Shown here piece after piece: positions 28,373-36,190 of a DNA stretch of 64,000 nt; the stretch's first letter is position 1; every line of letters starts with the position of its first letter. This DNA comes from Planctomycetota bacterium (GTDB lineage: Bacteria; Planctomycetota; Planctomycetia; Pirellulales; Pirellulaceae). Both the position numbers and the translations under genes were made by a program. Under the pieces are notes generated by a model. The model was not told the origin of the DNA. It saw only the letters and a program-made list of their open reading frames with translations, and did not search any database. Location: NCBI GenBank assembly GCA_026692905.1, contig JAPLNL010000118.1, forward strand, positions 1-64,000, given 5' to 3'.

Positions 28373-28488
28373 TGATTGGGTGAAGTCGAAGAGAATAGGT
28401 TGAAAGCGGTGAAGTTGAGGTGCAGGGCGGCTTTGCTGTTATACTGATCACTCACAACTTAAAACTTACACCTTATCAGTTGCTAACT

Positions 28489-29094
28489 ATGGTCATTGAG
28501 GGAATTCTTACGACGGAGAACGCAGATGGATCGATGCATGTTTCACCGATTGGTCCACATGTGGATCCGGAGTTGACCTCGTGGACTCTCAAGCCGTTTC
28601 AGTCTTCGAAGACGTTTCTCAACCTTCGCGATCACTCACGAGCTGTGTTTCATGTGGTCGATGATCCGTTATTGATGGCGGCAGCGGTACTTGGGCTGTG
28701 CAACCCTTCCGAATCGTCAGCGGAATCGGCGATCCGGTTAAGTTACGAGCGGATTTCCGAGCTGGTGGCTGCTCGGTTTGATGACGAAATCGGTTGGGTT
28801 TTGGACTTGAGTTGCCGGAGTTTTGGGCTGGAGGTCAGCCATTGGGACGTGTCGGAGCCTCGGGCGATTGCCAATTGCAGTCTCGTTCGGCAAGACGAAC
28901 ATCGGCCTTTTTGGGGGTGGAATCGTGCTCGGCATAGTCTTTTGGAGTTGGCGATAGTTGCTAGCAGGAAGCATATGCTCGACCCGTCCGAGATCGCAGG
29001 AGAGCTAGTTCGTCACAAAATCATCATCGAAAAGACGGCTGGGGATCGCGAGATCGCAGCTTGGGAGTTGCTCAACAGGCATTTGTCGCAATAA
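28489..29094 (+). CDS. DUF447 family protein (flavin-reductase-like split barrel)
   Basis: A 201-residue protein starting MVIEGILTTENADGSMHVSP, the typical opening of DUF447 proteins, whose fold resembles FMN-binding split barrels. The C-terminal helical part (HSLLELAIVASRKHML) completes the family. DUF447 proteins are known from methanogens and from planctomycetes that carry tetrahydromethanopterin C1 genes; a role in that pathway is plausible, but no such genes are seen here. I chose ATG 28489; the frame is open from 28420, but the earlier part does not fit the family. Confidence 0.78.
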   Translation: MVIEGILTTENADGSMHVSPIGPHVDPELTSWTLKPFQSSKTFLNLRDHSRAVFHVVDDPLLMAAAVLGLCNPSESSAESAIRLSYERISELVAARFDDEIGWVLDLSCRSFGLEVSHWDVSEPRAIANCSLVRQDEHRPFWGWNRARHSLLELAIVASRKHMLDPSEIAGELVRHKIIIEKTAGDREIAAWELLNRHLSQ

Positions 29095-29149
29095 TCGTAG
29101 GTTGCATCGCAGTGATGCAGTTGCGATCCCCCATCCAAAGCTTGTTGAA

Positions 29150-30928
29150 ATGCCCTCTACGTACTGTATCGGAATCGATTTAGGAACGACCAACTCGGTG
29201 CTCGCGTTCGCCCCGCTGGCTGAGCCCGAAGCCATGGTGGCGATCTTGCCGATCCCTCAATTGGTTGCACCTGGGGCTGTCGAGCGGCGTCTGGCTTTGC
29301 CTTCTTTTTTGTATTTGACGAAGTCGGCCGACGATCCTGCGTTGCAAGTCCCCTCGATTCGACCTGGGGTTGGGATCGTTGGTGAGTATGCCCGTCGTAT
29401 CGCAAGCGAGCAACCGGAACGCGTTGTGGCCGCGGCCAAGAGTTGGCTGTGCAATACTCGCGTGGATCGACAGTCACCGATCTTGCCATGGGAGTCCGAA
29501 GCCGAAACTCCCTTGGTCTCGCCTATCGCTGCAACAACGGCCTTCTTGAATCATCTCGTGGATGCATGGCATGCCGAGTTTCCGGATGCCCCATTTGCTG
29601 ACCAGAAAGTTGTACTGACTGTTCCCGCATCGTTTGATTTAGTGGCTCGTGAGTTCACCAAGCAAGCGGCCATGGCTGCTGGTTTTCCGTCGGATTTTCT
29701 CTTTTTGGAAGAACCGCAAGCAGCCTTGTACAACTGGATTCATGCGCATGGGCAGAATTGGCGCAAGTCCCTGCGTGAAAAGGACGTGCTCTTGGTCTGC
29801 GATGTTGGTGGGGGAACAACCGACTTGACCCTCGTCCAGATTCAATCGGAGAATGGCGAGTTGAACATGAATCGTTTGGCGGTCGGCAATCACCTGTTGG
29901 TTGGGGGCGACAATATGGATTTGACGTTAGCCCACGTCGCGTCCCAACAATTCGCAGACAAGGGAACCAAGCTCAACGCTTGGCAGTCTGTTTCGCTTTG
30001 GCACTCCTGTCGACTTGCAAAAGAGTCGTTGCTAAAAGGGACCTTGGCACCGCCCTCGTATCCCTTGAACGTGCTGGGACGAGGCAGCAAACTCATTGGC
30101 GGAACCGTTTCGATTGAACTGGAACGAAGCCTTGTCGAAACGACTTTGGTCGATGGCTTCTTTCCACTTGTGGCTCGGGGGGAGCGACCGCTGCGCGATG
30201 GAAGCAGCGGATTTCAGGAAATTGGACTACCCTTCGAATCCGACACGGCTATTACGAAGCATGTCGGAGCTTTCTTAGGTGAGCATCTGCTCGTAGGTCG
30301 AGAAAATCCAATGCGATTGACGCATTTGCTTTTCAACGGTGGCGTTTTCAATTCGGATTCGTTTCGAGACCGAATGCTGCAAACGCTGGCCTCATGGAGC
30401 GATGACGGACAAGCGCCAGTCGTGCTGGGGGGCGTCGAGGATCTTGATCAAGCCGTCGCGTGCGGTGCTGCCTACTACGCTTGGACGAAGCAGCAGGGGG
30501 GCATTCGAATACGGGGAGGCACTGCTCGCAGTTATTATGTGGGCATCGAAACCTCAGGCCCATCAATCCCGGGCATGCCTCGACCACTTCAAGCGTTGTG
30601 CGTCGTTCCTCAAGGGATGGAAGAAGGAACTTCAACCGACGTCAAGAGTCGCGAAGTCGGTCTCAAAGTTGGCCAAAGGGGGCGGTTTCGTTTTTTCTCA
30701 AGCACCATGCGAAAGCAGGATCAGCCAGGAACCTATCTGAGAGGCTGGGACGAACAGGAACTGATCGAAACATCTCCTCTGGAAGTGGAGCTTGCTGCAA
30801 CGGAAGGAGAACAAGTCGTACCCGTTCGCTTCCAGAGCCGAATTACCGAGCTGGGCGTTTTTGAACTCTGGTGCAAGAGCACGCGAAGTGATGAGAGCTG
30901 GAAGCTCGAATGGAACGTTCGAGAATAA
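29150..30928 (+). CDS. Hsp70 family protein (DnaK-like ATPase)
   Basis: 592 residues. The actin-like ATPase motifs are clear: phosphate-1 GIDLGTTNSVLAF (8-20), phosphate-2 VCDVGGGTTDLTLVQ (about 206-220) and adenosine LLFNGGVFNSDSFRDRML (about 390-407). The remainder is beta-rich and could be a divergent substrate-binding part, but there is no DnaK-type lid or EEVD tail. It is not the housekeeping DnaK, and no DnaJ or GrpE gene is adjacent. The ATG at 29150 places the first strand correctly; the frame is open 48 bases further upstream. Confidence 0.92.
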   Translation: MPSTYCIGIDLGTTNSVLAFAPLAEPEAMVAILPIPQLVAPGAVERRLALPSFLYLTKSADDPALQVPSIRPGVGIVGEYARRIASEQPERVVAAAKSWLCNTRVDRQSPILPWESEAETPLVSPIAATTAFLNHLVDAWHAEFPDAPFADQKVVLTVPASFDLVAREFTKQAAMAAGFPSDFLFLEEPQAALYNWIHAHGQNWRKSLREKDVLLVCDVGGGTTDLTLVQIQSENGELNMNRLAVGNHLLVGGDNMDLTLAHVASQQFADKGTKLNAWQSVSLWHSCRLAKESLLKGTLAPPSYPLNVLGRGSKLIGGTVSIELERSLVETTLVDGFFPLVARGERPLRDGSSGFQEIGLPFESDTAITKHVGAFLGEHLLVGRENPMRLTHLLFNGGVFNSDSFRDRMLQTLASWSDDGQAPVVLGGVEDLDQAVACGAAYYAWTKQQGGIRIRGGTARSYYVGIETSGPSIPGMPRPLQALCVVPQGMEEGTSTDVKSREVGLKVGQRGRFRFFSSTMRKQDQPGTYLRGWDEQELIETSPLEVELAATEGEQVVPVRFQSRITELGVFELWCKSTRSDESWKLEWNVRE

Positions 30929-30992
30929 TTTTCCATGGGTAGTCAAAAGTCTTTCGGTGCAATCACCATTTGCCGAACGACATTCTTCAAAA

Positions 30993-31487
30993 CTACAAAC
31001 GAACTGCGACTTGCTCTATCCCGCCAGATTCGGAACCAGATGTTTCTGTTGCCAACGGGGCAGGCATTTCGTTTCTACGTTCCATCCACTCACGAAGTGC
31101 AGACCACCATCGTTCGATGTTGGCAAAGCAGCGATCGACCGCGTCTCCAACCTCTCGCAGTTGCTTTACAGGCTTGAAAACACATTCCTGAGCACCCAGT
31201 CCAGTTGCATGCAAAATGGTTCCCATCGATACCATTCCGGTGAGCATGATAGCCTGGATGCCTGCATCGCGCTGCTTGATCTCCTTGAGCAAAGTCAAGC
31301 CGTCTTTACCTGGCATATCGATATCTAAAATAACAACGCGAGCGGCGCATTCCGCGAGCGCTTTCAACGCAGTCGTTGGATCGGAAATAGAAATGACTTT
31401 GTAACCACGTTTTTGAAGTGTCATCCTGACAATGTCCAATATCGCCTGGTCGTCATCAACATGAAGGACAATGTTTTCCGTTTTCAT
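30993..31487 (-). CDS. Response regulator (receiver domain only, with C-terminal tail)
   Basis: 164 residues: a receiver domain (about 5-125) with the acidic pair DDD near 11-13, the phospho-acceptor Asp in LDIDMPGKDG, Thr in MLTGM and Lys in VFKPVK. About 40 residues follow, including a helix rich in Trp/Arg and a low-complexity end; no output domain. It forms a minus-strand cluster with a CheX-like gene and a truncated cheY, so it probably acts in the same phosphotransfer system. Confidence 0.92.
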   Translation of the reverse strand: MKTENIVLHVDDDQAILDIVRMTLQKRGYKVISISDPTTALKALAECAARVVILDIDMPGKDGLTLLKEIKQRDAGIQAIMLTGMVSMGTILHATGLGAQECVFKPVKQLREVGDAVDRCFANIERWWSALREWMERRNEMPAPLATETSGSESGGIEQVAVRL

Positions 31488-31531
31488 ATCAATTTTACTT
31501 TCTGTCGAATTTTGCCGTACTTTGCTAGTGA

Positions 31532-32017
31532 TTAGGCTGGCTTTCGCATTGCAATTTGGATGGTAAATGATCCAGACGGCGACTTGAATTGAACCGTCTC
31601 AATTTCAACGTCAGGTTTGAAGGATATCCTGTAATCGTTTCCGCTAACGGTAGTCGGTAGACCAAGAATGACACCAGGGGTATTGAGCCGGTCCTTGGCA
31701 CCGCCGCCAATCATGTTGGCCAATTCGCCAACCAAATCTAAAATATCTCCGTTGATGGAATCTGGGCGTTCACCGATAAAGGTTTCTGCAGCAGCAAAGG
31801 CTACTTCCTTGTCGAGACTGACAACGATTGTGCCCTCGATGGCTCCGGCAAGGCCGATGATGCCAGATACATCGTGTCCTGGCTGAAATGTCTCGGCTTT
31901 GTCGAACGCTTGAACCGTGATTTCCAAGCCAAGCATTGTCTTGAAAATGGCTTTGGTACTGGCGATAAACGAAGGTAGATAGACGCTTTGGATTTCTGAT
32001 TCGAGAATTGTGGTCAC
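31532..32017 (-). CDS. cheX: CheX-like chemotaxis phosphatase
   Basis: The 161-residue protein matches CheX: an N-terminal amphipathic part (YLPSFIASTKAIFKTMLGLE), DVSGIIGLAGAIEGTIVVSL, and the signature helix with the catalytic Glu and Asn in GDILDLVGELANMIGGGAKDRL. CheX removes phosphate from CheY-type receivers. It lies between a truncated cheY and a response regulator on the same strand (44-base gap to the latter). Its natural partner may be the intact regulator downstream, since the neighbouring cheY is broken. Confidence 0.88.
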   Translation of the reverse strand: MTTILESEIQSVYLPSFIASTKAIFKTMLGLEITVQAFDKAETFQPGHDVSGIIGLAGAIEGTIVVSLDKEVAFAAAETFIGERPDSINGDILDLVGELANMIGGGAKDRLNTPGVILGLPTTVSGNDYRISFKPDVEIETVQFKSPSGSFTIQIAMRKPA

Positions 32018-32032
32018 GGATACCTCTCAGGA

Positions 32033-32215
32033 TTAGCTGGTGTAATTGGTTTGGACAGCAACGAACTCCTCAAGCTTGGCTCGTAGAACATCATTGTCAA
32101 AAGGTTTAGTAAGATAGTCTGAAACACCTGCTTGAATTGCCGCTACAACCTGTCCCTTTTGTGCTTCTGTCGTAACCATAATGATTGGAAGAGTCGCCCC
32201 CATTGCGCGGTAGAC
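32033..32215 (-). pseudogene. 5'-truncated cheY (receiver domain C-terminal half)
   Basis: On the minus strand this encodes AMGATLPIIMVTTEAQKGQV followed by IQAGVSDYLTKPFDNDVLRA and a short tail. That is the second half of a CheY receiver, with the conserved Thr/Ser (MVTT) and Lys (TKPF). The first half, with the phospho-acceptor Asp, is absent. An in-frame stop at 32231-32233 closes the frame, and the sequence beyond no longer resembles CheY. The residual frame from ATG 32203 would give only 56 residues. It sits 15 bases before cheX. Confidence 0.8.
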
Positions 32216-32233
32216 CCTTAAACTGAATCGTCA

Positions 32234-32708
32234 TGTGACTTCCAAACAAAGTGATTCGTTCGCTTGAATCGGATTTGTCCAAGTTGCAGCTAAGCAGAAG
32301 AGGCATTGTTGATCATCAAAGGCGTGCTGAACAAACTAGTTTTGCTTCTAAAATAGATTGTGTGGTGGTATTCAACGCAGAAAGGATCCATTTGCAGGTA
32401 TTGCATATTAGGGAAATGGCAGCAAGACTCGACTATGACGTTTGTAGCAAGTTTGTAGATGATTCCGTGCATTCCGTTTCGACGTGGGCAACACAGTTTG
32501 CCTAAACCCGATATTGCGAGAAAAATCGCGTGGGAAGGGCTTGTTCCCACTTTCGTCCTAATCAGATTAGTGGCGGATTGTCGATCGACACAGTGTATCT
32601 GGATGAGTACAGCGTCTCGGGATGAGACATGCAGTCGTTTGTTGATAGGAATGGAATTCCTAAAGGCAATGTGACTGCCACGGAAGTGATCTTTCAAGGA
32701 CGAAATTC
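32234..32708. other. Gene-poor stretch upstream of truncated cheY
   Basis: About 475 bases without a recognisable gene. Frames of 66-135 residues exist on both strands but show no family motifs and have unlike codon choice. The breakpoint that removed the front of cheY lies at its left edge, so this may be foreign or rearranged DNA. Confidence 0.5.
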
Positions 32709-33278
32709 ATGTTGTCTAGAATTCTCGCGATGGCGTTTGTGTGCGTGATTCCAGGGATTTCCCAGGCCCAGTTGCCATCTCAACCGTTGCCAACTCAACT
32801 TTTTCCTTCGATTCATTACCTTGGACGCTATCTAGGGGTTGGGTATGGCGACGGCTATCACGCTTGCAAGGATGGACGCGGCAATCTCAATGGACCGTCT
32901 AAGAATTGGAATTCTGTATCGACCTTTTATGGTTCGCCAACTCTGCCACCAAACAGTGGATTGTTTGCCAGGCAACCCGTCGTGTCTGGGCCGATTTCCG
33001 TCCAAGGCTATTATGTCGAGCCTATGGCTACTGCTGCGTTGCAAAACCAAATGGTGAACGCAATTCAGAACACGATGCCGATTGAGACGGGCCCGACTAC
33101 GGCTCAGCCTCAAACCCAATCGCAAAGTTCACCGAGTGACCGCGGGATCCACGAATCGGATTTGTCTGCTCCACTCCAACGACCCAATTCGAATGCCCCC
33201 GAAGCCCAGTTAAAACGGCTTCCTGCCGTACCCGGCTCTTATTCGTTGATCCAGCCTACAAGTGTTCGTGCGCGTTGA
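32709..33278 (+). CDS. Small secreted protein of unknown function, Pro/Gln-rich
   Basis: 189 residues with a clear signal peptide (MLSRILAMAFVCVIPGISQA, then QLPSQPL). The mature part has a Tyr/Gly-rich start (YLGRYLGVGYGDGYHACKDG) and a disordered Gln/Pro/Ser tail. I do not recognise a family. It converges on the glycosyltransferase gene, with 23 bases of overlap at the 3' ends. Confidence 0.75.
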   Translation: MLSRILAMAFVCVIPGISQAQLPSQPLPTQLFPSIHYLGRYLGVGYGDGYHACKDGRGNLNGPSKNWNSVSTFYGSPTLPPNSGLFARQPVVSGPISVQGYYVEPMATAALQNQMVNAIQNTMPIETGPTTAQPQTQSQSSPSDRGIHESDLSAPLQRPNSNAPEAQLKRLPAVPGSYSLIQPTSVRAR

Positions 33279-34488
33279 GTTTCTCTGCGGATCGAAGTGT
33301 GCGTTGGGCGTCAACCCATAGGTTGATCACTCCGAGCAGTATCGCCGTGATGAAGCCTTGGAACACGGTCGACATCAGAAATGCTGCCACGATTAGTCTT
33401 GACCAGTGAAGTTGCACTGTTCGCTTGGTAACATACTCAAGCAATCCGTCCCAAATCAAAGCGACGCTCAGCATCATGCACGCTGTTCCCCAAATCGCCA
33501 ACGGGACCGGCGTAAAGAGTTTTGCCGCGATGCTTGCATAAAAGGAATCAGTAGGTTTCCTCAGAGGCCCCAGGCTGGCCAATCGATGTGAGATTCCTAT
33601 TCCAGCCAATGTCGTAAAGCCGGCATAACTTAGGACCAAGCAAGCGATGAACCGGTGGATCATCCATTCCTCCAAGCTCTTGTTACGCAAATAGTGCTCC
33701 AACGGGAAAGCAGCCAGACCGGCCGTCATGATTGCACAGGCGAGAAAAATCAAGCCGAGGAACCGGTCTGGACGGACGCTTAGTAGACCACCCAAGATCG
33801 CGGAAAGAAATCGAAACCCGTCGCGCACCACATTGAGTTTGCTTTCCCCAATACGCGTTTCATAGGGAATAGGTAGCTCCACGATCCGCATCTGGGTCAC
33901 CAATGCTTTGGCGCTCATGGCGGGCGTAAAATGCAGGCCGGATGGCAGGGGTTGCAGTTGATGCCAGGCTTCACGAGTCAACACGCGCATTCCACTGGCT
34001 GCATCGGTTACACTTCGTCCGGTAAGAAAGCCCAACAAAATCGCATAGAGCCAATTCCCAACCCGGCGAATCCGCGGCATCTTGCTGGTGGCCCCCATTC
34101 TTGAGCCAAGCACAACTTCCGCTCCATCGTCCAATATATGAGAGCACATCCCCTCAAAGAAACTTGGGTCGCACGTGCCATCCGCATCCAGGAAAGCGAG
34201 AAGATCCCCTCTCCCGGCCTCAAATCCCCGTTCGATCGCGGCCCCGTATCCTTGATTGGTCGGCAAAACGATCACGGTCACGGATGGAAAGGATCGAGCG
34301 ATCTCGACCGTTCGGTCTGTCGAACCATCGCTGACGACGATCCACTCTACGGCCTGCAGTCCTGACTTGATGCGCAAGGCTTCCGACACTGCTAAGCAGC
34401 GGGTTAATGTAGCCGAGATAGCCTTCTCTTCGTTCAAAGCCGGTATCACGACCGTCAAAGTACTCTTCGTTGACGAAATCATGCTCAT
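33256..34488 (-). CDS. Family 2 glycosyltransferase, polyprenyl-phosphate sugar synthase-like, with C-terminal membrane helices
   Basis: 410 residues. A GT-A domain of the DPM1 type covers about 11-230: TVVIPALNEEKA, VSDGSTDRT, the metal-binding DADGTCD, and the acceptor-side FLTGRSVTDAASGMRVL. Four hydrophobic segments follow at the C-terminus. Such enzymes transfer a sugar from a nucleotide donor to undecaprenyl phosphate. The gene is divergent from, and 93 bases away from, a polytopic membrane protein that could use the lipid-linked sugar. Donor sugar unknown. Confidence 0.92.
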   Translation of the reverse strand: MSMISSTKSTLTVVIPALNEEKAISATLTRCLAVSEALRIKSGLQAVEWIVVSDGSTDRTVEIARSFPSVTVIVLPTNQGYGAAIERGFEAGRGDLLAFLDADGTCDPSFFEGMCSHILDDGAEVVLGSRMGATSKMPRIRRVGNWLYAILLGFLTGRSVTDAASGMRVLTREAWHQLQPLPSGLHFTPAMSAKALVTQMRIVELPIPYETRIGESKLNVVRDGFRFLSAILGGLLSVRPDRFLGLIFLACAIMTAGLAAFPLEHYLRNKSLEEWMIHRFIACLVLSYAGFTTLAGIGISHRLASLGPLRKPTDSFYASIAAKLFTPVPLAIWGTACMMLSVALIWDGLLEYVTKRTVQLHWSRLIVAAFLMSTVFQGFITAILLGVINLWVDAQRTLRSAEKLNAHEHL

Positions 34489-34581
34489 AGTCTACCTAGT
34501 CCTGGTAACTTTTTGTGTAGGATTAGGCTTATGATTGCGCTTCCCCGACTACTTTCACTACAAAATTGACTTAGCGACCAC

Positions 34582-35937
34582 ATGCAGGATTCGCAGTTCC
34601 GAGTTTGGTATTTATTTCTAACACAGGTTGTCGTCGTTGCCGGCTTTTTGCATTGGTTCGGGCAATTTGAAGCGATATCGCAAGTTGATACGGCAAGTTA
34701 TCGTGATTATTCCTTCGATTCGGTTACCACCGCGCTCAATGATAAACGAACGTTTGTTTACCCGAGCGTCTTGCGTTTTTTTGAGGCAGCTGACGGCTCG
34801 GAACGACTCATCCCATGGTTTCAGTACTTCGTATCGGCCGCGTCCACGGGTTTCTTCTTATCTACGCTGCTCGCTTGTCGATGGAACCATTGGCTGGCCT
34901 TCGCAGCCGCGTCACCACTTCTCGCTAGTCCATTGGTCTTGGAATACAGCCGAATCTTAACACCAGACTTACTTGCGCAATCCTTTTCTGTCGTGACCGT
35001 ATCGTGTTGGCTTACGGTTATCAGCAAAGGCACGGGGCTACGAAGTCTCATCGGGTTGTCTCTCTTTTCCTTTCTTGCGTATCAAACCAAGCCTTCGTAT
35101 TTGTTCCTGTTGGCGTTTGCGCCAGTCGGAGGCTGGATTGCGCGTTGGTGGCTGCACCCGGACGATCGCGACGCATGGAAAGTCGCTTTGCGCATGACCG
35201 TTGCGAGCGCTGTCCCGTTCGTAGCATGGTGCGCTCTGAGATGGGCGTTGGTGGGACATTTTGGCTTGGTATCCTTTGGTGGCTACAACATCATCGGAAT
35301 CGCCGGTCAATGGATTCAAAAGGATTCGATGAACCAGTTGACTGCGGAAGTTCAGCCGTTCGCAGAAAAAATCTTGCAAAGCCGGGAATTGAAAAAATGG
35401 GAGCCAACCATCACCTATGAAGTGATGGAAACGCGATTCAACCCAATGGTCTGGGATATCGCAGTACCTGCTGCTGCCGAGCTCTACGATGGAGATTCGA
35501 GAATCATGAACCGACGAATGGCGGAACTTTCAAGCCAAGTCTTGAAATCGAATCCGACCGCTTATGCAAATTGGCTTGGCAAAGCTGCGAAGCGTTCGGT
35601 GCGAAGTGCGATCGAGATTACGCTCCGAAATCCCATTGTTCTCGTATCGCTCCCGGTGTGGTTCATGGCATTTGCCTGGAATTGGCGAAAGAAGCTTGAA
35701 GGAATTGTGTGCCAAAACGAATGCATTTACGGTTGCGAGTTCCAAACAATAGTCTGGTTAGCTCTAGGTTACGCAATTTGCAAAATGGGGCTCGTCATCC
35801 TCGTGGAACCGCCCATCGATCGTTACTGTGCTCCAGCCACGGTTTTCTTAGCTAGCGTTCTTACGATGGCTGCATGCCAGGCGATTCTTAGGGGCCGCGG
35901 TAGCATGCGAACTACCTTAGCACGACGCGCAAGCTAG
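34582..35937 (+). CDS. Polytopic membrane protein, possible GT-C glycosyltransferase
   Basis: 451 residues with about nine membrane helices. After the first helix comes a loop with QVDTASYRDYSF and then FVYPSVLRFFE, reminiscent of the acidic first loop of GT-C transferases; a soluble loop of about 90 residues lies in the middle. I cannot assign it with certainty. Pairing with the neighbouring GT2 suggests that it uses a polyprenyl-linked sugar. The last codons (TLARRAS then TAG) are made by the first copy of the family A repeat, so the repeat has become part of the coding sequence. Confidence 0.75.
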   Translation: MQDSQFRVWYLFLTQVVVVAGFLHWFGQFEAISQVDTASYRDYSFDSVTTALNDKRTFVYPSVLRFFEAADGSERLIPWFQYFVSAASTGFFLSTLLACRWNHWLAFAAASPLLASPLVLEYSRILTPDLLAQSFSVVTVSCWLTVISKGTGLRSLIGLSLFSFLAYQTKPSYLFLLAFAPVGGWIARWWLHPDDRDAWKVALRMTVASAVPFVAWCALRWALVGHFGLVSFGGYNIIGIAGQWIQKDSMNQLTAEVQPFAEKILQSRELKKWEPTITYEVMETRFNPMVWDIAVPAAAELYDGDSRIMNRRMAELSSQVLKSNPTAYANWLGKAAKRSVRSAIEITLRNPIVLVSLPVWFMAFAWNWRKKLEGIVCQNECIYGCEFQTIVWLALGYAICKMGLVILVEPPIDRYCAPATVFLASVLTMAACQAILRGRGSMRTTLARRAS

Positions 35938-36043
35938 TGAATCTTAACGCGACGCGCAAGCTAGTGAATCTTAGCACGACGCGCAAGCTAGTGAATCTTA
36001 GCACGACGCGCAAGCTAGTGAACTAGCTTGCGCGTCGTGCTAC
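35917..36043. repeat. Family A repeat: four direct 27-base copies plus one inverted copy
   Basis: TTAGCACGACGCGCAAGCTA-type units begin at 35917, 35944, 35971 and 35998 (27-base period; the second has TTAACGCGACG). An inverted copy (CTAGCTTGCGCGTCGTGC) at 36023-36041 closes the array, giving a strong hairpin between the last two. The stop codon of the gene at 34582 lies in the first unit. Remaining sequence to 36190 shows no gene. Confidence 0.95.
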
Positions 36044-36190
36044 TGCGCTAAACGATCGCGCCTGTCTTACCCAATCTTCCAGCCTTGCCAGACTGCCATT
36101 GCTTGGAACTGCGGTTAGTTGCTATGAACCCTCTCACGTATTGTGGCCGGACTCTTAGAGAGAAACCCTATGGCGAGATCGATGGGATAG

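Noticed and set aside
28168-28455. 95-residue minus-strand frame with REGEAPAEP and GRSLALP
   Set aside because: It is the translation of the family E hairpin, a common false gene in planctomycetes.
32290-32697. 135-residue minus-strand frame upstream of truncated cheY
   Set aside because: No motif, no start context, Cys/His content unlike neighbours; treated as noncoding.
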